Positions 1 to 13,450 are shown, numbered from the stretch's first letter. The stretch: 64,000 nt of DNA from Ligustrum vulgare (GCA_963555705.1 OY743180.1:32396129-32460128); one strand, 5' to 3'. Numbers and translations are program-made. Notes: generated from the sequence alone by a model not told the origin.

Positions 1-880
1 CATATGATATTGAAGGTTATGTAATCGGACAGCAGATCTGCCCTCCGAGAGTTATGGATGTCAGATCTTTCCAAATCGGTGAAATCAATAAGAAAAATCA
101 ACCCTGATTATCTTTAGTGAAGGAAGACATATCACTTGTCAAGAGCTCGTTACTTAGTTTGATTTCTAAAAATATGTTTGAGCATGTTGTTGGTTGTGTG
201 ACTTCGAGGCAAGTTTGGAAATTTTTTGAAAAATTGTTTGTTTCTCAGTCCAAATCACAAGTGTTGTATCTTTGATCTGCTCTTCAGTCCATAAAAAAGG
301 AGGATAAGTCGATTGGTGACTATTTTATGATGATGAAGGGTATTGCTGAAAATTTAGCTACATCTGGCAATCCAGTTAGTGATTCCAATTGTTGATGTAC
401 ATCCTTGGGTGTCTTGGTTCAGAATCTGATGCTATTATAGTCAATTTAACTTAACGAAGTGATTCTGTCACTTTTCAAGAGAATCAATACTTACTGCAAT
501 CTCAAGAGATGAGAATGGAACAAATGTGTGCTTCTTCTAAAGTTGAATTTGGAGCCTCTACTCACTATGCCATGTCACGACGAGGTACTAGAGGAAATCA
601 GACAGTGTGAGGATACTCATCCTCTGCACTTGCCAATTTTGGTCAATCATCTAATTTTACTGCTGGAAGAGGCAGAAGTATGGCAGGGAGATCAACTCTA
701 TTGTGCCAAATTTGTGATAAAAGTGGTCATACTACACTGAGTTGGTACAAAAAGTTTGACATCTATTTTAGAGGTGAGTGGAACTCACCAAACAGAAGAA
801 ACAACTCACCAAGTAGAGGAAGTTCGTCTACTACTAGAAGTTCCAAGGGATATTCTGCCTACATAGCCTCACCAGCCACT
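1..880 (+). pseudogene. copia gag remnant
   Basis: Broken gag (nucleocapsid) coding sequence. A degenerate zinc knuckle reads CQICDKSGHTTLSW near 698-740; the fourth metal ligand, normally Cys, is Trp here, so RNA binding would be impaired. The upstream part has stops and frame changes, for example near 275 and 454. The region after the knuckle is Ser/Arg/Asn-rich (GSSSTTRSSKG), as is common between the knuckle and the protease of copia elements. The gag start lies outside the window. Confidence 0.75.
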
Positions 881-3800
881 GTCAAGGATGATGCATGGTA
901 TGTAGATAGTTGTGCAACAGATCACATGACGGTTGAACTTGACAATCTGCAAGTGCACTTGAACTATGCAAGCACGGATAAGCTCACAGTTGGATATGGT
1001 AATGCTCTTCCCATAGTTAATGTTGGTTCTTCTTCTTCACTCAACACTTAAATCTCCCCTTTTCTTAAATCATATTTTACATGCCCCTTACATCAAAAAG
1101 AATTTACTTAGTTTATCAAAGTTCCTTAATGATAACAATCTCATTGCTAAATTTATTGATAATGTTTGTGTCTTCAAGGACAAGCATTCAAAGCTAGTTC
1201 CTCTTCGGGGCAAGCTTAAACATGGACTATATCAACTAAATGTGTCCAAGTCAAAGTCTCAGTCTCAGTCTCCTTTCATTTCTGGGAAGAATACTAACAC
1301 TCATACTTTTTCTCATTCATATTCTTCTGTTTCCAATAAAGTTGTATTGTAAAAATATTTAAATTATGTTTTTGCATTTGTGTGTACTTATCTGAAAAAT
1401 GTTGATGCAACTTTATGGCATCAAATTTTAGGACATCCAAATAAATATGTACTACAAGTAGTTCTGAATTCCTTGAACTATTCTATGAACAACAAAGAAG
1501 GTACAATTTTTTGTCAAGCTTGTCAGTATGGCAAACAATCTCAAACATATTATTTCTCCTCTGAAAATTGTGCTAAATATCCCCTAGATATTATTCGCAG
1601 TGATGTTTGGGGTCCCTCTCCTATCATGTGTACTGAAGGTTACAAATACTATGTCCATTTTGTAGATGAGCACACTAGGTTTACTTGTATCTTTCCCATG
1701 AAACTTAAATCAGATCTATTTCATTTCTTCCAAAGTTTCATGGAAAGATAATTTGAGAGAAAAGTTAAGTGTGTATAGTCAGATTGAAGAGGAGAATATA
1801 GGAAACTTGAACCTCTTCTACAAAAACAAGGAATAGTGTTTAGGCATCCTTGTCCTCACACTCATCAATAAAATGGTAGGGAAGAAAGGAAACATGGGCA
1901 TATAGTTGAAGTTCGATTAACTTTGTTAGCTCAAAGTAGCATGCCACTAAAGTTTTGGTGGGATGCCTTTGCCACTGGAACTTTCCTCATAAATAGAATG
2001 TCAACTCCTACTCTACAAAATAAGTCAACCTATGAATTGCTATTTTACCTCAAACCCAACTACAAACATCTCAAAACATTTGGTTGTGCATGATATCCAT
2101 ATCTTAGACCTTATAATAAACATTAAGTAGGCTTTCATACATCACAGTGTGTCTTTCTGGGGTATAGCAAGAAACACAAGGTTACAGATGCTTACATCAA
2201 AGTGGAAAATTATTTGTAGATCAAAGTGTAACTTTCAATAAAAATTCTTTTCCTTTTGCTACTGGTTTTAATAATTCTTCAAGTGTCACTCATTCTGATC
2301 ATGTTCAAAATTAGTTACTTGTTCCAAATTGGTCCCTACATGACTGTGACACATCTGGAAGATTGGAACATGTGGAAGCCTGCTTCCCCTGCTCACCGCT
2401 TCCATCACGTTCCACTCCCAACATTCCAAAAACATCAAACAATTCTCTCTCATCAACAAGAGAGGTACAGCTCACCACTTCAAATGTCTAAAAATTTACC
2501 TAATCAAGAAATCACTTCCACTGATCACATGAATCAGAACCAATTCAAGCTAGTCATCCCATGCAAACTAGATCTAAATAAGGCATTTATAAACCAATTT
2601 TTTTTTGCTTATAGTGCTATATCTTTACAACCCATTGAGCCACATTCAGCTAAGGAGGAATTATTAGATCCACAGTGGATGAAAGCCATGACTGCCGAAT
2701 TTGATGCTTTGCAATCCAACAACACTTGGATTCTAGTGCCTCCAACTGAAAGTATGAATGTTGTGGGTAATAAGTGGGTGTTCAGGATAAAATTTAATGT
2801 TGATAGTAGTGTTGAAAGATACATAGCTCGCCTAGTTTCTAAAGGTTTCCAACACACTCCTAGTATTGACTACTTGAGACTTTTCTTCCTGTGGTCTAAC
2901 CATCTACCATTAGAGTCATTCTTACTTTGGCAGTTACTTTTAATTGGGATATTCAGTAAATTGAAATCAACAATGCCTTTTTAAATGGTGATCTTCATGA
3001 GATAGTGTACATGAGTCAACTTGAGGGTTTTCTTAATCAAAAACATCCTAATTACGTTTGTAAACTGAACAAAGCGCTATATGGCCTTAAGCAGGCACCT
3101 AGAGCCTGGTTTGATAAACTGAAGCGTTTTAAAAACTCTACATCTGATACTAGCTTGTTCTTTCAGTCACATGCAGGATATAGTATTTTTGTATTGGTAT
3201 ATGTTGATGACATATTGATCACTGGACACAATAAGGAACATGTTCGTAAACTTGTACATGATTTGAATGTTAAGTTGCTGTAAAACAGCTTGGTTCCTTA
3301 AAGTTTTTCTTGGGGTCTGAAGTAAAAAGAGATCATTTTGGAATATATTTGACCCAAACCAAATATATTCATGATCTTCTTGCAAAAACAAAAATGTTGG
3401 GAACCAAAGGATGTGACACTCCTATTTGTTTTAGTCATAAGCTGTTTCTTGGTGATAGTAATGCTTTTGAGTCTCCCACACTTTATAGATCAACTATTGG
3501 AGCACTATAGTACCTAACAATGACTAGACCAGATATCAAGTTAAGTTAGTTTTTGCATGCACCTACGGTTTTTCATTGGCAAGCATGCAAGAGAATTTTG
3601 AGATATCTTAAGAACACTTCTACACTTGCTCTACACTTTGATGCTGCCTCTTCTTTGACTCTTGAGGCATTCTCTAATACTAAGTGGGTGGGTTGTACTA
3701 ATGATAGAAGGTCAACTACTAGGTACTGTGTCTTTTTTGGAGGAAATCTAATACAGTGGTGTTCCAAAAATCAAAAGGTGGTTGCTCGGTCCAGCACTGA

Positions 3801-4140
3801 ATCTGAATACAGGGCTTTGGCACATGCAACCATTGACATTGTTTGGTTACATAATTTATTCCATGAACTAAACATTTCTCTTGCTTCCTGTCCAGTTCTT
3901 TGGTGTGATAATATTGTTGCAGGATCTTTGGCAGCTAATCCAGTCTTTCATCAGCGAACAAAACATATTGAAGTTGACATTCAAATTGTGCGAGAAAAGT
4001 TGTTGCTAATGAATTGAAAGTTCAATATATACCAACAAAGGATCAGGTTGCTGATATTCTAACTAAAGCTTTAGCTGTTACACGTTTTCAGCAGCTGCGT
4101 TCCAAGCTGACCGGTGATGTCTCCACGTTGAGCTTGAGGG
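881..4140 (+). pseudogene. copia pol remnant (protease, integrase, RT, RNase H)
   Basis: Recognisable pieces in order. Protease WYVDSCATDHMT near 895: the usual D-S/T-G triad reads D-S-C, so the Gly is lost. GAG-pre-integrase LWHQILGHPN near 1412. Integrase core start PLDIIRSDVWGPSP near 1580. RT start WMKAMTAEFDALQSNNTW near 2677, then YGLKQAPRAWFDKL near 3077 and the catalytic YVDDILITG near 3199. RNase H SSTESEYRALAHAT near 3794 and the closing ADILTKAL near 4050. Stops and frameshifts separate nearly all blocks, for example near 1751, 2088, 2900, 3283 and 3510. The copy is dead. Confidence 0.92.
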
Positions 4141-4144
4141 AGGG

Positions 4145-4380
4145 TATTGGTGATATGTAAATATTAGTAGTTGTTGTAATTGTTTTATATACTTAGGTTT
4201 TTGGAGGACTCATCTGTAAATATGTGTATTTACATATATTCTTGTAAATAGACCGTATTATTATTACCGTGAATACATCTCTGAAATATTTTTCTTTCAG
4301 CTCTCTCTCTCATTCCTTTGTTCAAACCCTAGATTTGTTGATCTAGATTGGTTAATCTTCTTCATTCAAACTGGAACACA
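4145..4380 (+). repeat. 3' LTR of the copia element (approximate)
   Basis: A purine tract (GAGGGAGGG, about 4136-4144) sits directly upstream, as expected at the 5' edge of a 3' LTR. The LTR then starts TATTGG, probably a decayed TGTTGG, and ends near GGAACACA. It contains TATA-like AT-rich DNA and a CT-rich stretch (CAGCTCTCTCTCTCATT). The boundaries are estimates because the 5' LTR is not in the window. Confidence 0.65.
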
Positions 4381-5502
4381 CCACATTATAACTACATAGC
4401 AATTAAAATATGTTTTTAATAAATACACACCAATAAAATTACAATTATAATCATCATTCACTAAAAATTTAAAGACAGAATATTATAATATTGTGTGGTG
4501 TCTTGTGTAACCCAATATCTTCCTCCTTTCCCATTCTTCAAACATTCTTCTCGACCAACTTTTCCGACACAGTTGTTCAAGAGCTTGTCCAAGAGTTGAA
4601 TGTAGCATAATTTTCTTTTATTGTGTGCGCATAAGAGATTGTTGGTTATGTTGGATGATATTATCAAGTTTTATGTATTAGTTCATGACTAAATGTTGCA
4701 GGCTCTTAAAACTCAAGAAACAAATAAATGTAATACTATGCAACATCATTTTTTTTAATAAATATAATTACCTTCTTATGTAGGTCGGAACATAGAAAAA
4801 AATAGTGTGATTTTTTAAAGAATTTGGTCATTACAAGGCTTAGATTCTATCCGTGCTTTGGAATTTGTTCTAAGTGATCTTTCCCTAGCATAAATGAAAG
4901 GGAGATATGGTTCCTTTTTGATCTTTTTTTGAAGTTTTTAACTTTTTTTTTTCATGATTCATGAATCATGTTAAACAAAAGAAAAATATAAACTTGAGAG
5001 TGTGAAATAAAATTTATTGAGAATTAAAAACTTTTTATTTTGGAAAAGGATAAAGTGAGATGGCGAGGGTTGTCATTAAGTATGAAGAAGCATAAAAATT
5101 TCAAGAACATGATTTCATAAGTTTCAACTATGAAAAGGCAGTGAAATAATTTAAGTTAGCTTCATTCTTAGTATCCTGTAATGTGTTGCAGAATGGAATC
5201 TTAACTTTTTTGTTATTTTGTTTTATGCAAAATGAAGTTAGGGCGATCTTCCTCTTATAATTTGTTCAACCAAATTGATACTTCTTTCTTTCTCATAATG
5301 CCTATTACTATTATATGTTTCATTTTATCTTAATCTTAATCTTAATCAGGTTAAATAATGGTTTGAGTGATTAATCATATTAGTAAATAATTTGTATCAT
5401 AATGCTATGCAGGTAAATACGTGTGAATTTCCCTTATGGGTGCATCTTGTTTTTGCTTATTTCTCCGTCTCTTCGTCTAACTGTTTAAGTTAAGTAATCG
5501 AC
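4381..5502. other. AT-rich DNA without recognised gene
   Basis: No coding region, tandem array or terminal repeat could be supported here. If CACTA-1 once extended this far left, its left subterminal repeats are not visible: I found no cluster of the AGCGACCAA motif that fills the element's right end. Confidence 0.5.
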
Positions 5503-8500
5503 ATGGATAAAAGTTAGATATGGTGTCAAGATAAGTTGACAGATGAATATACTACTCGTGTTAAAGCATTTATTGAACTGGCACAAAAACATTTGGAAAA
5601 TGATAACAAGACATGTTGTCCTTTTCGGCATTCTCGCAATGTGTATGTTCAAAATATTGATGTGGTTGAGCGACATATATGGTTAAAGGATTTTCTCAGG
5701 ACTATCAAAATTGGATTTTTCATGGAGAACCAACGACAATGAGCGGTGTTGATGTTTTTGAGGGTGTCCAAGGTGATATGGAAGATGATTTTGATGAGGA
5801 AGATGATATGATGGAAGTATTACAAGATGCTACAAGGCAAGTGCATTTTGATGTTACTGGAGATCATTTTTTAGATGAACAAAATAATAATAAGGATGCA
5901 TTTTCAGACTTATTCCAGCAAGCTGAAAGTGAATTATATCTAGGTTGTGGAAAATTTTCTATATTGACTTTTATAGTGAAGTTAATGCATATTATGGTGT
6001 TAAATCGTTGGAGTAACAAGTCATTTGATATGTTACTTCAACTATTAAGGGAAGCTTTTCCAGCAGGTACTAATATTGGGAAATCACTATATGAAGTAAG
6101 ACGTATGTTGCAAGAACTTGGTGTAGGATATAAGTCGATTGATGCATGTAAGTGGGATTGTGCTTTATTTTTGGAAGGAGAATAAAGATTTGGACAAATT
6201 TCCTATTTGTGCTAAATCGCAGTATAAATTTCAAAATGATAATGGTAAAAGTATTCCTCATAAAGTATTACGTTATTTCCCTATCACTCCAAGATTACAA
6301 GGACTATTTATGTCTTGACATACTGCTGCTAATATGAGATAGAATAAAGAGAATCGTCCTAATAAGGAAGGCGTGTTGAGATATCCAATTGATGGAGAAG
6401 CATGGAAGCACTTTGATGAAAAGTTTCCATCATTCACTGCAGAACCTAGAAATATTTGTTTATGTCTTACTATTGATGGATTTAACCCTTTTGGTAACAT
6501 GAGCATCGGATACAGTATGTGGCCATTGATATTGGTTCCCTATAATATGCCATCATGGAGGTGTATGAAGGAGAATTTTTTCATTGTGTCGTTATTGATA
6601 CCTGGTCCTTAAGCACCAGGAAAGGATATGGATGTGTATCTAAGACCTTTAATTGATGAGTTAAAGGATCTGTGGGATAACGGTGTCATGACTTATGATG
6701 TGTCAAAAAATGAAAATTTTAGAATGCATGCAGCAGTGTTATGGACAGTGCATTATTTTCTAGCATATGGCACAGTATCTGGATGGAGTATGAAGGGCTA
6801 CAAAGCATGTCCCGTTTGTAATGAAGACACATCTTCACGACCTTTGAGAAACAAGATCTGTTATATGGGACATTGACGATATTTGCCACTACGTCATGCA
6901 TGGAGGAGTAATACACAAGTGGATGGAAAGTTTGAACAAAGAACAACTCCAAGAAGCTTTACAGGGGTTGAAATACTACGACAATTGTATAGAGTAAGAG
7001 AGGGGAGACAGGGAAAGCACCCTAACAATTTTGATAGGAAGAGAAAGCATGATTCATCTAAATTAAATTGGACGAAGAAAGGTATATTTTTTGAACTCGC
7101 TTATTAGTCTGAATTGAAGATAAGACATATCTTGGATGTGATGGACATCGAGAAAAATATATGTGACAATGTGGTTGGAACAATGTTGGGTATTGAGGGT
7201 AAATCTAAAGATACTATCAAGGCACGAAAGGATTTAGAGGACTTGGGTATCTAAGAGAATTTGGATTTGTAAGATCACGGTAATTGAGTTTTTAAGCCAT
7301 TAGGATGTTATTCATTAACACTAGATGAAAAAGAGAATTTTTTAGGTTCATAAAATCTGTCCAATTCCCAGATGGATTTTCTGCAAATATGTCCAAGAAT
7401 GTGAATGTCAAGGATGGTAAGATCATGGGTTTGAAAAGTCACGACCGTCTCGTTCTATTTCAACAACTTCTTCAAATAGGTATAAGACCTTATGTCAATA
7501 AGGAAGTCAGCACTGTAATCACTGAGTTAGCCACGTTCTTCCATTTGTGCACGAAAGCTTTTGGTTTCAGATTTAAATGCTATGCAAGAAGGGATTGTAC
7601 TTACATCATGCAAATTGGAAAAAAAATCTTCCTCCTGCCTTCTTTGATATCATGATCCATTTAACCGTTCATTTACCATATGAGGCCAAGATGACTGGAC
7701 CAGTGCATATTCGTTGGATGTATCCATTTGAAAGATAATATCAGTACTTTCAAAATTGATTAGTTTTTCTTGTTTATAAATATTTATGTATCCATAATAA
7801 TGATTTTTTCTTATCATTTCAGAGCATTGGGAACATTGAAAAAATATGTGAAAAACAAAGCTCGTCCGGAAGGATGTATTGCTAAGGGGCATGCTAATAA
7901 GGAGGCATTAACTTATTGTTCAATGTACCTTCGTGTAATTGAAACTCAATTCAACAGGCCAGAACGTACTGAAGGCTATGATAAGCAAAACCACTCAACT
8001 TTTTCGATTTTCACTCAACAAGCAAAGCCATTTGGGAGTATGGAATATCTTGAGCTGTTACACAATGAAAAGAAAAAGGCTCATTGGTATATACTTTATA
8101 ATTGCATAGAGCTAGAGCCTTACATAAAGTAATGATCTTTCCATTTAATACCTATAACATTATTTGTTATTACATGGTAATACTAATCATATCATATTTA
8201 CAGTGAGTACACTGAACTACTACAAAATAGAGGTGTCATTAATCTTGATGAAAAATGTGAGAAAGAATTTCCAGATTGGTTCAAAGAAAAAATAAGTTTT
8301 TATTCTTTTCACACACACACACAAAAACACATAACCCTCTAATTTTATGCACATGCTTTCACAGATCAAGTCGTTTGTGGACATGATTACAGAATAAAAT
8401 CATATAGTGCATTTGATGTAAATGGAGTTCGTTATCGTACAAAATCACGTGATGTTGGACATGTCACACAAAATTGTGGCATTTGGGTTGAAGGCGAATC

Positions 8501-9055
8501 TTTCGACTATTATGGCATAGTTGAGGAGATTCTTGAACTAAATTACATTTTTTATAGCAAAGTTGAATTATTCAAGTGCTCTTGGTTTGACACAAATTTG
8601 AGTAGGAAAAATATATGCATGGAGATTGGCATCACAAGCAAAAATATAAGTTCACATTAATATAAGAATGAACCTTACGTGCGAGCTAGAAAAGCTTGTC
8701 AATTGTTCTATGTAGATGATTAAAAGATGGGTGAAAATTGGAAAGTAGTTCAAAAGTTTCATCATTGTCACGTGTAGGATGTTCCAGACATGTTGGATGA
8801 AGTAGATGATAATGAGAATACTGCTGAGAATGGGGAAATTGAAGCTTATCAAGAAAGTAGTTCTAGACATGTTGAGATAACATTTAAAGAAATGGACTTT
8901 GAGCAGCTTCACAAAGAAGATGTTGATCCAATACAAGTAATATTGCAAGACGAAGAAGTAAATGAAGATCCATTGGGTGCTAGCCTTAGTGATATGGAAA
9001 GTGAAGATGGACCTGTGTTAAATAGTGATGAAGGCATTGACGATTCTGAATTTTA
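5503..9055 (+). pseudogene. TNP2-like CACTA transposase, broken
   Basis: The encoded enzyme would cut and join the ends of CACTA elements in the nucleus. Blocks in order: N-terminal transposase-associated domain (start MDKS, then a TAG where a Trp is expected; WIFHGE near 5710). Acidic linker near 5770-5810. Transposase_21 core from about 6000 to 7100 (LLREAFPAG; CLTIDGFNPFG; PLILVPYNMPSW; YKACPVC). A DUF4218-type domain from about 7620 (PPAFFDIMIHLTVHLPYEA; GCIAKGHANKEA near 7880). A DUF4216-type domain near 8430-8600. An acidic tail to 9055. A likely GT-AG intron lies near 7737-7821. Frameshifts near 5680 and 6180 and stops near 6330, 6610, 6876 and 7105 make it non-functional. Confidence 0.9.
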
Positions 9056-9559
9056 GGAATATGTAGTTACTGTTACTATTGATAGATCAAGAATTTTGGT
9101 AAATTTCATTTATACGGCATTTGTAGAGGTACTATGACAATTTTTAGGGAGTGAACTGTATCTCAGCCATTCGAGGTTTTAGCTTCAGTAAATATGTGCT
9201 TCTTTCCTCCATCCATTTCTGCTCTGAATCATGTAAATCTTTTTTGTTCTTCACAATTCACATTGTTTACCTTTTAGTCCTGAATCTAGACTTGAATTCT
9301 TTATTTAAGGAACTTGCTGCTTTTTAAGGTACAATATTTCTATAAAATCGTTCTTGTAAGTTAATACTAATTCAATTACTGGTACATATTAATTGTTATT
9401 GAGAGTTAGGGAACTAGCTTCTATTCTTAGAGAAACTTCATTTCTCCTGGAAACAAATTTTATATGCATATTATTTTCAGACTAAGTTAAAAACATTAAT
9501 TATATATAAATATATCTATTTTTTTCGTATCGTTGTTGGTTTTCTTAATGCATGTACAG
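9056..9559. other. spacer between the two CACTA-1 genes
   Basis: AT-rich spacer between the TNP2-like tail and the next ATG. No convincing coding sequence or repeat was seen. It could hold a 3' UTR and a promoter, but no element can be named. Confidence 0.4.
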
Positions 9560-11488
9560 ATGCCAGCAAAAAGAAGTTTGAAACATGTATTACCTACTCC
9601 TCCAAACTCCAGTAATGGGAGCCTAGCTCCTCATCGACAAGCAGAGCACAATAATCAATCATATAGTCATGTTTCAACACCTTCTATAGCTTAGTCTGGT
9701 GTAAACCCAACAACTCAATCTGGGGTAGATCCTACTGCTAGTACAGATACTACTGAGCAAGACACCTGCAACTATATGATTTAAAGATTTTCAATGTATA
9801 TTGTAGACTATCGTTTTCATATTCATCAACATTAATTAATCTTCTTTAATATCTTTTAGGTCCTCTTCATAAAAAAAGTGAGGAATTAGTTGTGGATTGA
9901 TATCACAAAAAATAATGGATGTAAATAAGAAAAAGCTTGTTGTACAAGCTAGAGAAGGATATATGCGTTCATTTGGTGAGACATCCTCTTCGTTTTCCAA
10001 TGAGATTGGCGTCATCATGCGAAATGTTGTTTCACAACTCTTGACGGGTTGGAGTGCAGCAACTCCTCATGACAGGGAACTAGCATACAAATGTCTTCTG
10101 GCAAGTTATGTTCGATTTTTCATTGAACATCTTGTTTTAATAGTTGCTCAGCATGGATGTTTTTATGTTAAAAATAGATGTTGGATCTGAATGTTGGGAA
10201 ATTTGAAACGTTAGTTCTATTATAAAATTAAGATGCTATCTTGTTATCCAGATAGATGATACTTCAAAAAATTAGAGCAAAACTTTAATGGAGAAACTCT
10301 AGATATTTAGTAGGTGAAGTTTGAGCTTTTAAAATCTTTAAATATGGAAGCTAATTTGCTCTTAAAGATCCAACTTTGGCCCAAATAAGTTGAAGAAGGA
10401 ATATTTTTAAAAAGAACTTTGACATGGAAGCTATAATCTTAATATTTGTTACAATTGATTAACTTTTTTTGTTTTTTTTGTTTTTTTTTCTGAATGCTAC
10501 AATCACCAAAGAGTTTTCTTTTCCATACGTCCAGGAAAAAATTGAAGTTGATTTTAATGACCGCCATATGGTTGAAATTATTGAGAGACACTGTCGTGAA
10601 AGGTATAAAGATCATAGAAGCGCATGTAATAAAAAATACAAACAACTAAAGTTAGATGGAAAATACCTACTACAATGTAAGCTAGCAACTATTAAATCAC
10701 AAGAGGATTGCGAGTGGATGTGTGCACACTTTGGAAGTGATAAGTTTCTGGTATGTGAAATTATAAAATTATTTTAGTGTTTTTTTCACTATTTTTTGTT
10801 AAAGAGGGACTAATGAGTTGACTAATTAATTACCGTACAATTTTATTATTGGTTTTTAGAAAAGGTCTGCAGTCGGGAAACTCAATCGATCAAAAAATCC
10901 ATATAATCACCATGTTAGAACTGGATCATTCACTGCAACTAGGGAAGCACTGGTAATCCAATTGGCTTTATCAACTCTAAATTTTAATAGGTCTGACTTT
11001 ATGTATTATTAGTGTTTCATGGTTTGTTGGTTAGTCGTTAATTTTTGAACTTAGAAATTATCTGGTAGTGATGATTTATTTTAAATACTTACATAAATTG
11101 TGATTGGACAAACAAATAATGAGTGATCAACTTGTAATTTTGCAATTTTATCAGTGTACAAAGGAACAATCAGTTGGTCACATTGAATTGTTTAGAAGGA
11201 TGTATTCCACAACCAAAGGATGGGATAACCAACTAGCTGAATCGCAATATGTAAGATATATCCATTATTACACATAAATGTATTTTATAATAAATATTTT
11301 TCATTCTAACATGTTGGTTTTTTATGATAGAATGAGATGGTGGAATTACAACAATCACAAGCACAACTAGAAGATGATTCATACGCAATGGATAAAGTAG
11401 CAATATGTGCTCAAGTCCTTGGTAGGAGTGTAGGAAATATGACTGGGATTGGACCTGATCCACGTAAATCATATAGCAACACAGTCAC
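9560..11488 (+). pseudogene. Transposase_24-like (TNPA-type) CACTA gene, 5' part
   Basis: Second gene of CACTA-1. The ATG at 9560 opens MPAKRSLKHVLPTPP, followed by a Ser/Pro/Gln-rich stretch with a TAG in place of a probable Gln near 9692. Exon-like pieces downstream match the Transposase_24 family: HCRERYKDHRSACNKKYK near 10590, a piece ending EWMCAHFGSDKFL near 10745, then NPYNHHVRTGSF near 10898, and KGWDNQLAESQY near 11218 followed by a Gln-rich coiled region. Gaps between pieces look like introns. In En/Spm the second product binds subterminal repeats; that role is inferred here. Copia C begins at 11489 inside this gene, directly after codons for SYSNT. Confidence 0.82.
11484..11488. 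repeat. target-site duplication (left) of copia C
   Basis: GTCAC lies immediately before the LTR start TGTTAGAATT and is repeated at 28970-28974 directly after the 3' LTR. It shows that copia C entered an already existing CACTA gene. Confidence 0.97.
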
Positions 11489-11969
11489 TGTTAGAATTAA
11501 TGTACAAGCCCAATTGTTGGGCCGGACTTTACAATTAGATTAATTAATATGATTAATTAATCAAGACCCATTAAAAGCCCTATTATCACTAAGGTTAGGG
11601 TTTTGAGGTGCACATATTAATATGTGCACTATTGTAGAGAAATCATGAGAATCGCTTTTCTGTAATATTCAAGCGCATGATTTTTCTCTTGCTAGCACAA
11701 AGAGAAAAATCAATTCTCTCGAATCCATTTCAAAGATTGGAGATTGATGAAGTTTCAGAATCAACTCGCTGTGTGGATTTCTGTTAGAGGCTGGACAATT
11801 GGACAGCTGGTGGTGACAAGTTTGTACCTCCTGTTTCAGATCTCAGATTCACGGCGTTCATCAAAGGTATTAATCTAATCACAAATTCTATCTAAGTGCA
11901 AGGTTGATCCGGGCTATGGTTTCGTGTTTGTTTAATTTTCGCTGTGCATATATGTATCGAAACCTTACA
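11489..11969 (+). repeat. 5' LTR of copia C
   Basis: 481 bp, TGTTAG...TTACA. It contains the palindromic TGCACATATTAATATGTGCA stretch near 11610 and is followed at once by the primer-binding site. It matches the right LTR at about 98 percent. Confidence 0.96.
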
Positions 11970-11970
11970 G

Positions 11971-11983
11971 TGGTATCAGAGCC
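11971..11983 (+). other. tRNA-iMet primer-binding site of copia C
   Basis: TGGTATCAGAGCC lies one base after the LTR end and is complementary to the 3' end of plant initiator methionine tRNA, the standard primer for copia reverse transcription. Confidence 0.95.
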
Positions 11984-12402
11984 TAACTTGTTACTTGTTA
12001 GAATTTGTTAAAGTCTTTGATTCAATATGATTGAATATTAATCTTTCTTGTTTTTGGCTTTTGAGAAAATTAATTTTCTTGTTCAAAATTGGATTTAGAA
12101 GAGGAAATTAATTTTTGATCGAAAAATGGATCGAAAAAAAAAAATTGGAAAATTCCTGCGAATCAGTCGCCGGAGCTGGCGGCGTAGCACCACCTGCGTA
12201 AACAACAGCTCACAATCGGCGCTGCGTGGTGCTGCTGTGTGCGTAGCCGCGCACTGCAACAAGCAGACGCAGCGCTAGTGAGCGAGTAGCGGCGATCGTC
12301 GCCGCTGGTCGCAGCTGCGATTTGCGCAGCAACAGCAGCGCGAAGGTCGCGCTGCTGCTACAGCGAGAAGCCGCCGCTCAACGGTTGTGGTTCCCACCGC
12401 GG

Positions 12403-12407
12403 GTGAG
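12403..12407. repeat. target-site duplication (left) of element A
   Basis: GTGAG directly before TGTAGCGCCCC, repeated at 22340-22344. It proves integrase-type insertion rather than segmental duplication. Confidence 0.95.
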
Positions 12408-13029
12408 TGTAGCGCCCCGAGTTCCGTATACCCGATTCACTACGTCATTTTCTGTCTAAATTTTTCGAATAATATTTTTGCGGAAGAAATAATTGAAATT
12501 CATTTTTTGGCAACATTAAATAAACTGTAATGGCCGCTAAAATTGAAAACATTTATGAAACCATTTGAAATAGTAAATCGAACCATTAATATTGTAAAGA
12601 AATTGCCAATATCATAATTTCTCAAATAAATGAACTTCTCTAAATTATTCGATTGTTTGGAAAATACGGAAATCATTAACGTCAAACTTTCAACCGTTCA
12701 ACGATTATTGCCACCATCATTCATCGCTCGCCACCGTCTCCGAAATCTGCAAAACTGTTAAAAGTAGGGTGAGTATTTCATGGGGGAAATACTCAGTAGA
12801 CTCATCACGAATTAATTTAATTTATAAGATGATTAAACACATAAATCCCTGCTCTTTATAAAACGGGCATTGATAGAGCTTCTTTATAAAACTGCTCTTG
12901 ATAAAACTCATATTGTGCATTACAGCACGGGACATATTTTGCAAATCATAGGCTCTTTGAAAATAGCTCTTTGAAAACCATATACTTATAAAAACATTTT
13001 AATTATGCCAAGCATAATTTCTTTTGAAA

Positions 13030-13450
13030 GCATAACATAAGATAGGATTGAAATCCTTATAAACATAAGAAGACACAAGAACTTTACCGAACTTAGGTGG
13101 CAAGAATTCTTATGCAGTAAAATCATAATAACAGTAAGTTTTCATCATAACATAGGATAATATCGAAATCCTCATAAACATAAGAATTTTACCGAACTTA
13201 GGTGGTAAGAATTCTTATGTAGTAAGTATACCAAGCATAATTTTCTGAAATTCATAGGGATCAATTGCATCATAACATAAGATAGGATCGAAATCCTCAT
13301 AAACATATGCGACAGGAATTTTACCGAACTTAGGTGGTAAATCCTCATAAACATATGGAAAGATAGGAATTTTACCGAACTTCGTGGCAAATCCTCATAA
13401 ACATAGGAGACACAAGAATGTTACCGAACTTAGGTGGCAAGAATTCTTAT
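13030..13450. repeat. minisatellite inside element A left LTR
   Basis: About five imperfect units built from GGATCGAAATCCTCATAAACATA plus GGAATTTTACCGAACTTAGGTGG, with spacing from about 65 to 110 bp. Units contain the short inverted repeats GGATnnnAATCC and AAGAATTCTT. The same array occurs in the other three element A/B LTRs (about 19640-20060, 34060-34475, 40770-41185) but I do not see it in the solo LTR at 50738, so it was gained or lost within the family. Confidence 0.85.

Larger units (their letters stand above)
1..4380 (+). mobile_element. Ty1/copia LTR retrotransposon, decayed, 5' end outside window
   Basis: Plus-strand order is gag zinc knuckle, protease, GAG-pre-integrase, integrase, reverse transcriptase, RNase H, purine tract, LTR. 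This protease-integrase-RT order defines Ty1/copia. The reading frame is broken many times by stops and frameshifts, so the copy cannot make a full polyprotein. Only the 3' LTR lies in the window, so no LTR-LTR age or target duplication can be read. It sits to the left of CACTA-1 and may have inserted into that element's missing left part (inference). Confidence 0.93.

Noticed and set aside
13172..13390. 72-codon minus-strand ORF with SSVKFLS repeats, found in all four LTRs
   Set aside because: It is a translation of the LTR minisatellite; the repeats, not a gene, explain it.
13030..13450. CRISPR-like array
   Set aside because: Units are imperfect, irregularly spaced, inside a plant LTR, and have no unique spacers or cas genes.
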